Part shown: one piece after another, positions 1 to 6,572 of the stretch | How positions within the stretch are numbered: position 1 is the first letter of the stretch | How the letters are laid out: every line of letters starts with the position of its first letter | Assembly (NCBI GenBank): GCA_964580655.1 | Contig: CAZOMR010000053.1 | Location: forward strand, 1-15,219 | Source: CAZOMR01 sp964580655 | Lineage (GTDB): Bacteria; RBG-13-61-14; CAZOMR01 | Reading direction: 5' to 3' | DNA: 15,219 nt | Translations under genes and position numbers: made by a program | Notes under the pieces: model-generated | Databases searched by the model: none | The model's input: the letters and a program-made list of their open reading frames with translations, nothing else | Told to the model about the DNA's origin: nothing

Positions 1-31
1 CTTTGTTATATAATGAGGTGAGTGGTCAAGT

Positions 32-49
32 CTGTCCTATTTTGGACAG
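32..49. promoter_or_regulatory. Inverted repeat upstream of ilvC, possible operator
   Basis: CTGTCC (32-37) and GGACAG (44-49) form a perfect 6-bp inverted repeat separated by TATTTT. It lies just upstream of a TATAAT hexamer at 58-63, where the -35 region of a promoter would fall. It could be an operator for ilvC or the stem of a terminator for a gene left of the window. No T-run follows the right arm, which weakens the terminator reading. The role is inference. Confidence 0.3.
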
Positions 50-57
50 CAGTGTTC

Positions 58-63
58 TATAAT
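58..63 (+). promoter_or_regulatory. Candidate -10 element for ilvC
   Basis: A perfect TATAAT lies 52 bp upstream of the ilvC ATG. No convincing TTGACA-like -35 box sits 16-18 bp upstream; that position is occupied by the CTGTCC/GGACAG inverted repeat, so an activator-dependent promoter is possible. Another TATAAT lies at 9-14. ilvC may also be transcribed from genes left of the window, so this is only a candidate. Confidence 0.3.
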
Positions 64-114
64 ATAAACTAAAGGGTTCCTGAATAGCAGGCAAGGAAGG
101 AGGGTCTTAGGATA

Positions 115-1128
115 ATGGCCAGGATGTATTATGACAAGGACGCTGATCTCAATCTGCTGAAAGAAAAGACCGTGGCGATCATAGGCTATGGCAGTCAGGG
201 TCATGCCCAGGCGCAGAACCTGCGTGATTCAAAGATCAAGGTCGTGGTCTCTGAGATTGCCGGAACGGAGAACTACAAGCTGGCTCTAAAGCACGGCTTC
301 AAGCCCGTCTCGGCAAAAGAGGCCGCCAAGCAGGGTGACCTGATCCAGATACTCGTGCCGGACGAACATCAGGCCGCACTATACCGCTCGGACATAGAAT
401 CGCATCTCAAAAAGGGCAAGACCCTGCTTTTCTCTCATGGCTTCAACATACATTTCGGCCAGATCATCCCGCCAAAGAATGTTGATGTGATCATGGTCGC
501 GCCCAAGGGTCCCGGACACCTCGTGCGCCACGAGTATGAGCAAGGCGCAGGCGTGCCATGCCTGATAGCGGTCTTTCAGGATGCAACTAGGAAGGCCAGG
601 AAAACCGCACTAGCCTATGCCAAAGGCATCGGCGCTACACGCGCTGGCGTGATAGAAACCACCTTCAGGGAAGAGACCGAGACAGACCTCTTTGGCGAAC
701 AATGCGTGCTGTGCGGAGGGCTGACTGAACTGGTAAAGGCCGGATATGAAACCCTGGTACAGGCCGGGTATCAGCCCGAGATAGCCTACTTTGAGTGTAT
801 GCACGAACTAAAGCTCATCGTGGACCTGCTACATGTAGGCGGGTTCTCATACATGCGCTACTCCATCTCAAACACCGCGGAATACGGAGACCTGACCCGC
901 GGAGCAAGGATCATCAATGAAGATGTGCGCGCGGAGATGAAGAGGATTCTTTCGGAAATCCAGTCAGGCCAGTTTGCCAGGGAATGGATACTGGAGAACC
1001 AGGCTGGAAGACCGGTATTCCAGGCGCTTGAAAAGCAAGGCTGGAGCCATCCCATTGAGAAGGTGGGCAAACAACTACGCAACATGATGAAGTGGATCGA
1101 GGCCAAGGAGGACCCGAGGGCAAAGTAG
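115..1128 (+). CDS. ilvC: Ketol-acid reductoisomerase, class I
   Basis: Cytoplasmic enzyme that isomerises and reduces acetolactate or acetohydroxybutyrate to the dihydroxy acid in valine, isoleucine and leucine synthesis, using Mg2+ and a nicotinamide cofactor. The 337-residue length fits the short class I form. The Rossmann motif GYGSQGHAQAQN lies at residues 24-35, SHGF at 107-110, and the metal/substrate residues are D191 and E195 (DLFGEQ), E227 and E231 (YFECMHELK) and S252. The ATG at 115 is preceded by a strong Shine-Dalgarno (GGAAGGAGGG, 95-104). The beta2-alphaB cofactor loop (SEIAGTENYKLA, 46-57) lacks the Arg and Ser residues that hold the NADPH phosphate in typical members and carries Glu47, which suggests NADH use (inference). 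In relatives psd normally follows; here a restriction-modification operon intervenes. Confidence 0.97.
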   Translation: MARMYYDKDADLNLLKEKTVAIIGYGSQGHAQAQNLRDSKIKVVVSEIAGTENYKLALKHGFKPVSAKEAAKQGDLIQILVPDEHQAALYRSDIESHLKKGKTLLFSHGFNIHFGQIIPPKNVDVIMVAPKGPGHLVRHEYEQGAGVPCLIAVFQDATRKARKTALAYAKGIGATRAGVIETTFREETETDLFGEQCVLCGGLTELVKAGYETLVQAGYQPEIAYFECMHELKLIVDLLHVGGFSYMRYSISNTAEYGDLTRGARIINEDVRAEMKRILSEIQSGQFAREWILENQAGRPVFQALEKQGWSHPIEKVGKQLRNMMKWIEAKEDPRAK

Positions 1129-1147
1129 ATACAAGTTTTGCAATTGA

Positions 1148-1167
1148 GGTAAAAAAATAATTTTACC
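1148..1167. repeat. AT-rich inverted repeat after ilvC
   Basis: GGTAAAA (1148-1154) and TTTTACC (1161-1167) pair over 7 bp with a 6-base loop, 20 bp after the ilvC stop. The right arm runs into the dispersed repeat that starts at 1164. The stem has only two G-C pairs plus one more at its base and no clean T-run follows, so it is a weak terminator candidate at best. Confidence 0.3.
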
Positions 1168-1209
1168 GCAAATCCTACAGACCTGTAAAGGGACGCAAAG
1201 AACGCAAAG
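1164..1209 (+). repeat. Dispersed intergenic repeat, copy A
   Basis: A 46-bp unit that begins TACCGCAAATCCT and ends GGGACGCAAAGAACGCAAAG. It matches 42 of 46 bases, by eye, with the reverse complement of 8250-8295, and related forms occur at 4940-4957, 8152-8178 and 12687-12749. All copies are intergenic. This copy marks the left side of the restriction-modification operon. I see no coding capacity and no transposase, so it is best described as a non-autonomous or simple dispersed repeat family. Confidence 0.8.
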
Positions 1210-1304
1210 GATTATCAAGTAGTCAGTTATTGGAATCTGCATGAATGTGTGCTTGACAGGATTTTATGAGGATGGCAGGATATGTCCAGTCTGTGTTTCC
1301 AATT

Positions 1305-1321
1305 TTATACAGACTGTATAA
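1305..1321. promoter_or_regulatory. Perfect palindrome, likely operator of the R-M operon
   Basis: TTATACAG-A-CTGTATAA is a perfect 8+1+8 inverted repeat. Its right arm overlaps a TATAAT hexamer (1317-1322), 60 bp upstream of the methyltransferase start. A second copy of the CAG-N-CTG core lies at 1287-1293, centred 23 bp upstream. A bound protein here would block RNA polymerase, as expected for negative control of a restriction-modification operon. The protein is not identified; the N-terminal helix-turn-helix-like part of the methyltransferase is the obvious local candidate. Confidence 0.55.
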
Positions 1322-1322
1322 T
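1317..1322 (+). promoter_or_regulatory. Candidate -10 element for the R-M operon
   Basis: A perfect TATAAT preceded by TG-like context. No good -35 box lies at standard spacing; TTGACA at 1253-1258 is far too distant to pair with it. The overlap with the palindrome at 1305-1321 supports its being a real, regulated promoter. Confidence 0.4.
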
Positions 1323-1330
1323 CATTGTTA

Positions 1331-1350
1331 TGTGTAAAGTTGTGTAAAGT
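1331..1350 (+). repeat. Tandem 10-bp direct repeat in R-M leader
   Basis: TGTGTAAAGT occurs twice back to back (1331-1340 and 1341-1350), just downstream of the putative -10 element and 33 bp before the methyltransferase start. It would lie in the 5' untranslated region. One helical turn spacing would suit protein binding to one DNA face, but the function is unknown. Confidence 0.6.
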
Positions 1351-1382
1351 AATAAAGAATCTGAATACGGAGACAGGCAAGT

Positions 1383-2990
1383 ATGAATCAACTAACATTA
1401 TTCGGAGAAGAGAAGAAAAAGCTTATTAACTTAAAGGAAGCGGCTAATTGGGCTTCAGAATATTTGAGTTGCAAAGTGACAATTTCAAATATTTCATATT
1501 TGCTTCAGTATGGAAGAATAAAAAAATACGGAAGTAATGGTAATCCATTGATTAACATCGAAGAACTAAAAGACTATTACGACTCTTATAATAAAGAACA
1601 ACAATGGAAAGAAAAGTTAGGCGAAGATCTTAATTGGCATCTGTCTTTTGTCGAGTACAAAGAATCGGAAAGGACAAAACACGTTCATAGGTTGCATCCT
1701 TACAAAGGCAAATTTATTCCTCAATTAGTAGAATATTTTCTTGATTCTCATACTGACGAATTCAAACAGCAAACATATTTTCGTAAAAGTGATATAGTCC
1801 TTGATCCATTTTGTGGCAGTGGAACAACATTGGTCCAATCAAATGAATTAGGGATGCACGCAATCGGCATAGATATTTCTGCGTTTAATGCAATGATTAG
1901 TAATGCTAAGGTCGCAAAACACAATATCTCTCAACTTAAGGAAGCTATACGCAAAATAACAATAAGCTTGGAAAATTTTCAGAAAACAAAAAACAATATA
2001 GCCTTTGAAGAACATTTACTTTCCGAACTTGCAAGATTTAACTTCAAGTATTTTCCATCACCAGAGTATAAGAGAAAAGTAATTAAGGGGGCAATTGATG
2101 AGAAAGAATATTCTAAAGAAAAAGAACAAGAGTTTTTAAGCAATTACTATGACTTAGTGGAAAAATACAAAATTAAAATTAGACAAGACAAAAATAATAC
2201 CTTTTTGGACAAGTGGTTTTTATTTCCGGTAAGAGAAGAAATCAAATTTGTTTTTAATGAATTGAAAAGAATTGACAATGAGGATGTTAAGAAAATATTA
2301 GCTATAGTTTTCAGCAGAACCGTTCGTTCTTGCAGAGCAACCACTCATGCCGATTTAGCAACATTAAAAGAACCTGTCACAACTACATATTACTGTAAGA
2401 AACACGGTAAAATATGTAAACCTATATTTTCCATCAAGGGATGGTGGCAAAGGTACACTATGGATACTTTGAACCGCCTGAAAGAATTCGATAAATTAAG
2501 GACCGAAACATTCCAGATCTGTTTGACTGGAGATGGCAGAGCGATTGATATTTATGAAGAAGTCAAAAACAAGAATTCAGAGTTTGCAGAATTATTATTG
2601 AGACAAAAGATTAAAGGAATTTTTTCAAGTCCCCCTTATGTAGGCCTTATCGATTATCACGAACAGCATGCATATTCATATGAAATATTTGGATTTGATC
2701 GAAAAGATGAATTAGAAATAGGGCCTCTTTCTAAAGGTCAGGGAAAAGAAGCAAGGGATTCTTATATCAGAGGAATAGCAGAAGTTATGAAAAATTGCAA
2801 GAAATATCTTCAAAAAGATTATGACGTCTTCTTAGTAGCTAACGACAAATTCAATCTTTATCCCGATATTGCCCAGTTAGCTAAAATGAGAATTGTCAAT
2901 CGATTTAAGCGCCCCGTGCTAAATAGAGTTGAAAAGGATAGATCCAACGCCTATGCAGAAATAATATTTCATTTAAAAAACAAACAATGA
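1383..2990 (+). CDS. DNA methyltransferase of type II R-M system
   Basis: Amino-methyltransferase that would protect host DNA from the endonuclease encoded two genes downstream. Motif X-like HPYKGKFIPQL is at residues 105-115, the AdoMet-binding motif I DPFCGSGTT at 141-149, and catalytic motif IV SPPY at 416-419. SPPY is typical of N4-cytosine enzymes, though N6-adenine cannot be excluded. Motif order is X–I–(about 265 residues)–IV, so the target-recognition part probably lies in the middle, as in alpha-type enzymes. Residues 14-68 resemble an excisionase/MerR-like helix-turn-helix (LKEAANWASEYLS, then LLQYGRIKKYG). The ATG at 1383 has GGAGA at 1369-1373. The gene is visibly AT-rich compared with ilvC and psd and overlaps the next gene by 4 bp. 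Confidence 0.9.
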   Translation: MNQLTLFGEEKKKLINLKEAANWASEYLSCKVTISNISYLLQYGRIKKYGSNGNPLINIEELKDYYDSYNKEQQWKEKLGEDLNWHLSFVEYKESERTKHVHRLHPYKGKFIPQLVEYFLDSHTDEFKQQTYFRKSDIVLDPFCGSGTTLVQSNELGMHAIGIDISAFNAMISNAKVAKHNISQLKEAIRKITISLENFQKTKNNIAFEEHLLSELARFNFKYFPSPEYKRKVIKGAIDEKEYSKEKEQEFLSNYYDLVEKYKIKIRQDKNNTFLDKWFLFPVREEIKFVFNELKRIDNEDVKKILAIVFSRTVRSCRATTHADLATLKEPVTTTYYCKKHGKICKPIFSIKGWWQRYTMDTLNRLKEFDKLRTETFQICLTGDGRAIDIYEEVKNKNSEFAELLLRQKIKGIFSSPPYVGLIDYHEQHAYSYEIFGFDRKDELEIGPLSKGQGKEARDSYIRGIAEVMKNCKKYLQKDYDVFLVANDKFNLYPDIAQLAKMRIVNRFKRPVLNRVEKDRSNAYAEIIFHLKNKQ

Positions 2991-4117
2991 AACTGTTAAT
3001 TGAAAAATTAGAAATATCGGCTGCGCATCTAAAATGCCTGGATGAAGTTTTTTATGAAAATAATGACGAATACCAAAGAATTGAAAACATTCTAAATTCT
3101 AGTGAGTTCGGGCCAATCTATAAAGAAATTGCAAGAGAGATTTACGCTGGGGGTAAAAAGAGTCAAGGTAAGTTAAAATTGGCCAGACAAATGATACTTG
3201 GTGATGTTATCGAATATATTTTTACTGGTAGAGCATATTATTTTGCAGCAAAATCTAAAGAAAACTTCAGGAATTTCTTAAGATTGATTCTTTACTGTGT
3301 TAATCAGATCTTACTTTTTGATACTATTACTGTGAATCCAGAAATTAGAAAAGCATACATTGAAAAACTTGAGCAGAATATTGACCATAATGTGCTATAC
3401 GAGAAAGATGGTGATTACGAAATCGCAAGAAATTTAAAAGAAAGCGATGTCATAATATGGACAGATAATTGGACTAAAGATGTTGATCAATTTATTGATT
3501 CGATTTTGCCAAAAACTCTGGGATGCCCAAAGGAACTGGTTATTTATGCAGAATTGACAAGGTTAAAAAAAGGAATAGTAATACCATTGCTCTTGATTCA
3601 AAGAGTATTTGGAGATAAAGATCCTATAGCACCACCTGATTTCCTACTTATAAAGAGCAATAAAGAGATTTATGGAATCGAAGTTGGTTATGCAAAAGAA
3701 GGTCAAAGCAGGGAATTTTCTATTCGGACATCTATCCCAACATTTGCCGTCGACTTAAACTATAATATGCATAATCGGTGTCCAAAATGTGGCGAAAATA
3801 TTCTTTACTGTGATCCAGTAATTGAGGCTTATTCAAATGGTATATTAGATGAGAAATTAGATTCAACCTCTAAAAGATTTCTATGTAACGGATGTCCAAA
3901 TTATAATAATGGTAATTGCAGATTTTCGAATTATTATGGTAAATGGAAGGGAACTGAATTTAATGGCAAGGAAAGTGAACAGAAGGATCGGCACTATCAC
4001 TCAAGTTGTGTAAAAGATGATTGTTATGATTACAGAAACAGTGAACGTCAGATTATCAATAAGGAAAATGAGTTTTTTGCCCAAATACCGAAAATACAGG
4101 GATTGGAAAACATATAG
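2987..4117 (+). CDS. Unknown Cys-rich protein of the R-M operon
   Basis: I do not recognise the family of this 376-residue protein. Its start overlaps the methyltransferase stop (ATGA) and its stop lies 2 bp before the endonuclease ATG, so it is co-translated with both and probably part of the same system. Residues 217-234 read PPDFLLI…GIEVG, which resembles a degenerate PD-(D/E)xK nuclease core: D218 and E232 are present, the usual Lys is Gly234, and K237 is close by. The C-terminal third is Cys-rich: C265, C268 and C275, then C300, C303 and C311, then C341 and C346, consistent with zinc binding. No Shine-Dalgarno precedes the ATG, which suggests translational coupling. It could be a second nuclease, a specificity or assembly subunit, or a nicking repair enzyme. 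Function is unresolved. Confidence 0.85.
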   Translation: MKLLIEKLEISAAHLKCLDEVFYENNDEYQRIENILNSSEFGPIYKEIAREIYAGGKKSQGKLKLARQMILGDVIEYIFTGRAYYFAAKSKENFRNFLRLILYCVNQILLFDTITVNPEIRKAYIEKLEQNIDHNVLYEKDGDYEIARNLKESDVIIWTDNWTKDVDQFIDSILPKTLGCPKELVIYAELTRLKKGIVIPLLLIQRVFGDKDPIAPPDFLLIKSNKEIYGIEVGYAKEGQSREFSIRTSIPTFAVDLNYNMHNRCPKCGENILYCDPVIEAYSNGILDEKLDSTSKRFLCNGCPNYNNGNCRFSNYYGKWKGTEFNGKESEQKDRHYHSSCVKDDCYDYRNSERQIINKENEFFAQIPKIQGLENI

Positions 4118-4119
4118 CT

Positions 4120-4893
4120 ATGAAATTATCACAACAACAGCGCAATTCTGTTGAGAAAGTTATTAAAACTTGTCTTCGAAACAAGTTCCAAAATTATAAA
4201 CCAGAATCCAAAAATATGCCCTTTCATTTCCGTTTGCTTGGTCGTGATAGAATGGCCTTATTCTCTTTTATCCATTCTTTGAATACTACATTTGGCACAT
4301 CTATTTTTGAACCTGTGGCCGAAATTTTGGCGAGTTTGAACTTTGTATTTGCACAAAAGCAGTATGTGGTTGGTGATACTATCAGTGAACAAGCCCAATC
4401 TGAAATTCAACATATCATGAATAAACTTACAATGGGGGAAAATCCAAATAAAGCAGAAGAAATCGAAAGGATAAGAAAAGTTAGCAAAAAGGGCACGATG
4501 AACAGGTTAAGAACTGTAAAAGTGGATTTGTTTGTTCAAAGTTCCGATGGAACAGCCCATTTGTTTGACTTAAAAACGGCTAAGCCAAATATCAGCAATT
4601 TTAAGGATTTTAAAAGGACATTGTTAGAATGGATTGCAATCTTTCTAGCGAAGAATCCAAGTGCAAAGGTAAATTCATATATTGCCATTCCTTACAATCC
4701 ATATGAACCAAAACCTTATGAAAGATGGACACTGAAAGGTATGTTAGATTTGGATAACGAACTAAAAGTTGCGGAAGAATTTTGGGACTTTCTTGGGAAT
4801 GATGGTGCCTATTCAGAGTTATTAAATTGTTTTGAAAGAGCAGGTATTGAACTGCGACCAGAAATTGATGCGTATTTTTCCAAATTCAAATAG
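4120..4893 (+). CDS. Type II restriction endonuclease, TdeIII-like
   Basis: Likely the cleaving partner of the methyltransferase. From memory of the family, the region from residue 124 to the end (KGTMNRLRTVKVDLF, then FDLKTAKPN, then LLEWIAI, then IPYNPYEPKPYERWT) resembles TdeIII-type enzymes, for which GGNCC is the described target. The PD-(D/E)xK-type core would use D136 (KVDLF) and D150-x-K152 (FDLK), with E64 or E68 upstream as further acidic ligands. At 257 residues it looks complete. It starts 2 bp after the preceding stop with only a distant, weak Shine-Dalgarno, so coupled translation is likely; being last fits the need for methylation to come first. Target site is inferred from the family, not seen here. 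Confidence 0.8.
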   Translation: MKLSQQQRNSVEKVIKTCLRNKFQNYKPESKNMPFHFRLLGRDRMALFSFIHSLNTTFGTSIFEPVAEILASLNFVFAQKQYVVGDTISEQAQSEIQHIMNKLTMGENPNKAEEIERIRKVSKKGTMNRLRTVKVDLFVQSSDGTAHLFDLKTAKPNISNFKDFKRTLLEWIAIFLAKNPSAKVNSYIAIPYNPYEPKPYERWTLKGMLDLDNELKVAEEFWDFLGNDGAYSELLNCFERAGIELRPEIDAYFSKFK

Positions 4894-4939
4894 AAACACA
4901 GAGGGAAGGGGTCAGGTCTTCACATTTCACATATGCGAA

Positions 4940-4957
4940 CTTTGCGTCTTTGCGGTA
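4940..4957 (-). repeat. Dispersed intergenic repeat, short copy
   Basis: On the minus strand this reads TACCGCAAAGACGCAAAG, a shortened form of the 46-bp repeat at 1164-1209 with the centre missing. It lies in inverted orientation at the right side of the restriction-modification operon. Its edge creates a TATAAT at 4956-4961, 22 bp upstream of the psd start, which might serve as a -10 element; no matching -35 box is evident. Confidence 0.6.
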
Positions 4958-4982
4958 TAATAGAAGGAAGAAGGTAATAATC

Positions 4983-5627
4983 ATGCGCAACCAGGATTAT
5001 GTATTTGCCAAAGAGGGGCATGCTTTAATTTTTATCCCTCTTGCGCTCTTCATGGTCACCCTGCCTTTTGGCAAATGGTGGCTCACCGTGCCGCTCATGC
5101 TCTTCACGGGTTTTGCCGCTTATTTCTTTCGCAACCCGGAACGCAAGGCCCCGCAGGATGAGGATGCCTATGTAAGCCCGGCGGACGGCAAGGTGCTGGA
5201 GGTGCAGAGGGTAAAGGAGGATCGGTACCTGCATAAGGAGATGCAAAAGATAGGCATCTTCATGTCGCCCTTTGATGTGCATGTCAATCGTATCCCGAGA
5301 AGCGGAGTAGTCGTGGACACGATATATCATCCGGGAAAGTTCATCTCGGCAAACCGGGACAAGGCCAGCCTGGATAACGAGCAGTGCGCCATCATCGTCA
5401 AGGACAAAAAAGACCGCATCTACACATTCGTCCAGGTAGCAGGCTATATTGCCCGGCGCATTGTGTGCTATGCACGGGCCGGCAAAGAGGTTGAGACCGG
5501 ACAGAGGATGGGGCTTATCCGGTTCGGGTCCCGGCTGGATGTATATCTGCCGCTTGAGGCAGAGATACCGGTTAGAGTCGGCCAGAAGGTCCGGGCAGGA
5601 GAAACTATTATCGGGAGACTGGAATGA
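4983..5627 (+). CDS. psd: Phosphatidylserine decarboxylase, short form
   Basis: Membrane-associated pyruvoyl enzyme that converts phosphatidylserine to phosphatidylethanolamine, downstream of PssA. The 214-residue length fits the short prokaryotic form rather than the ~300-residue E. coli type. Two hydrophobic stretches at about residues 14-28 and 33-48 anchor the N terminus. SPADGK is at 65-70 and MSPFDVHVNRIP at 94-105. The self-cleavage site is FGSR at 181-184: cutting between G182 and S183 turns the serine into the pyruvoyl group. I chose the ATG at 4983, which has GGAAGAAGG at 4966-4974; an upstream TTG at 4950 would start inside a repeat. The stop overlaps the pssA start (ATGA). Confidence 0.95.
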   Translation: MRNQDYVFAKEGHALIFIPLALFMVTLPFGKWWLTVPLMLFTGFAAYFFRNPERKAPQDEDAYVSPADGKVLEVQRVKEDRYLHKEMQKIGIFMSPFDVHVNRIPRSGVVVDTIYHPGKFISANRDKASLDNEQCAIIVKDKKDRIYTFVQVAGYIARRIVCYARAGKEVETGQRMGLIRFGSRLDVYLPLEAEIPVRVGQKVRAGETIIGRLE

Positions 5628-6571
5628 GCAAGGATAATCTGGAAACCATAAAGAGGCGCAGGGGGATCATCTTTCTGCCCAATGCCATCACCACGTGCGC
5701 AATGCTCGCCGGGTTCTACTCCATCCAGCAGTCCATCACCGGACGCTTTGAGCATGCGGCCTGGGCTTTGCTTCTCGCCGCGGTCCTGGACATGCTCGAC
5801 GGACGCGTTGCCCGGCTGACAAAGAGCACCTCGGCCTTCGGGGTGCAGTATGATTCCCTGGCAGACCTGATCAGCTTCGGCGTTGCACCGGCCTTTCTTG
5901 CACACTACTGGGGCCTGCTCACGGTCTTCGGGGAGCTGAGCTGGGCAGTGGTCTTCATCTACCCGACCTGCGCCGCTATCCGGCTCGCCCGCTTCAATGT
6001 TCTTACCGGCTCCGAGGAGTCGCACAAGTTCTTCAAGGGCATGCCCAGCCCCTGTGCCGCAGGCATCCCGATAACACCGGTGATGATACATCTCAAATAC
6101 TTCGGCACCGGGCCACTCGCAAACGCAGGCGTTGCAAGCATCTATCTTGCCGCAGTCCTTTTTGCCGCCCTGCTCATGGTATCCAACATCCGGTTCCGCA
6201 CATTCAAGGATGTCAAATTCACAAAATACGGGCCTGTGCCTGCGCTGGTAGGTCTGGCCGTGATTCTATCCTTCCTCATTGTCCGGCCACAGGCCACCCT
6301 CTTCGCATCCACCATTGCTTATACTATCTGGGGGCTCGTTGAAGGCGGGATTCTCTTTCGCCGCAGGGAAGCCCAGGAGCGGAAGGAACGCCGGGACCTG
6401 AGGAGGAAAAAGCGCCGGGAGAGAAGGGCTAAAGGGTCTGGAAGACAAGCAAGGAAGGCTTTGCAAAGGGCTAAACTCAAGGCCGTGGGTTCGGACAAGG
6501 GAAGACGCGAAGCGTCTGGAGGATCCGAAGTATCTGAAGGACTCGAAGGGCCTGGGGAAAAGAGCGGGTGA
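5624..6571 (+). CDS. pssA: CDP-diacylglycerol–serine O-phosphatidyltransferase
   Basis: Integral membrane enzyme that makes phosphatidylserine from CDP-diacylglycerol and serine, the substrate for the adjacent decarboxylase. The CDP-alcohol phosphatidyltransferase signature is complete: D59-G60-x2-A63-R64-x8-G73-x3-D77-x3-D81. Several membrane segments follow (about 104-120, 143-156, 168-188, 203-220, 226-244). GGGAG at 5613-5617 precedes the start, which overlaps psd by 4 bp. The protein is longer than usual: residues 246-290 are a very basic Arg/Lys tail and 291-315 a Gly/Ser/Glu-rich end encoded by imperfect repeats. The tail is presumably cytoplasmic and not part of the catalytic fold. 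leuA starts 1 bp after the stop. Confidence 0.95.
   Translation: MSKDNLETIKRRRGIIFLPNAITTCAMLAGFYSIQQSITGRFEHAAWALLLAAVLDMLDGRVARLTKSTSAFGVQYDSLADLISFGVAPAFLAHYWGLLTVFGELSWAVVFIYPTCAAIRLARFNVLTGSEESHKFFKGMPSPCAAGIPITPVMIHLKYFGTGPLANAGVASIYLAAVLFAALLMVSNIRFRTFKDVKFTKYGPVPALVGLAVILSFLIVRPQATLFASTIAYTIWGLVEGGILFRRREAQERKERRDLRRKKRRERRAKGSGRQARKALQRAKLKAVGSDKGRREASGGSEVSEGLEGPGEKSG
6515..6550 (+). repeat. Imperfect 18-bp tandem repeat in the pssA 3' end
   Basis: Two adjacent 18-bp units (6515-6532 and 6533-6550) agree at 13 of 18 positions; both start TCTG(A/G)AGGA and contain CGAAG. Just upstream, AGACGC-GAA-GCGTCT (6503-6517) is a perfect 6-bp inverted repeat with a GAA loop. The units encode a six-residue pattern rich in Ser, Glu and Gly. 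This suggests slippage growth of the pssA tail. Confidence 0.5.
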
Positions 6572-6572
6572 A

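Noticed and set aside
1305..1321. LexA-type SOS box in the R-M promoter
   Set aside because: The classical box is CTGT-N8-ACAG; here the half-sites are in the reverse order (ACAG-N-CTGT), so LexA is not supported.
4904..4930. REP/RAYT-related sequence (GGGGTCAGGTCTTCACATTTC-like)
   Set aside because: The wording resembles intergenic segments linked with REP-type transposases, and TCARGTCT words recur at 26-33, 8116-8123 and 13111-13118, but no transposase or defined ends are visible, so it is not called a mobile element.
4950..4982. TTG start for psd giving 11 extra residues
   Set aside because: It begins inside the dispersed repeat and TATAAT sequence and encodes a basic oddity; the ATG at 4983 has a good Shine-Dalgarno at the right distance.
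5468..6091. Minus-strand open frame across psd/pssA (207 codons)
   Set aside because: Antisense to two well-supported genes with intact motifs; the protein is low-complexity and resembles nothing.
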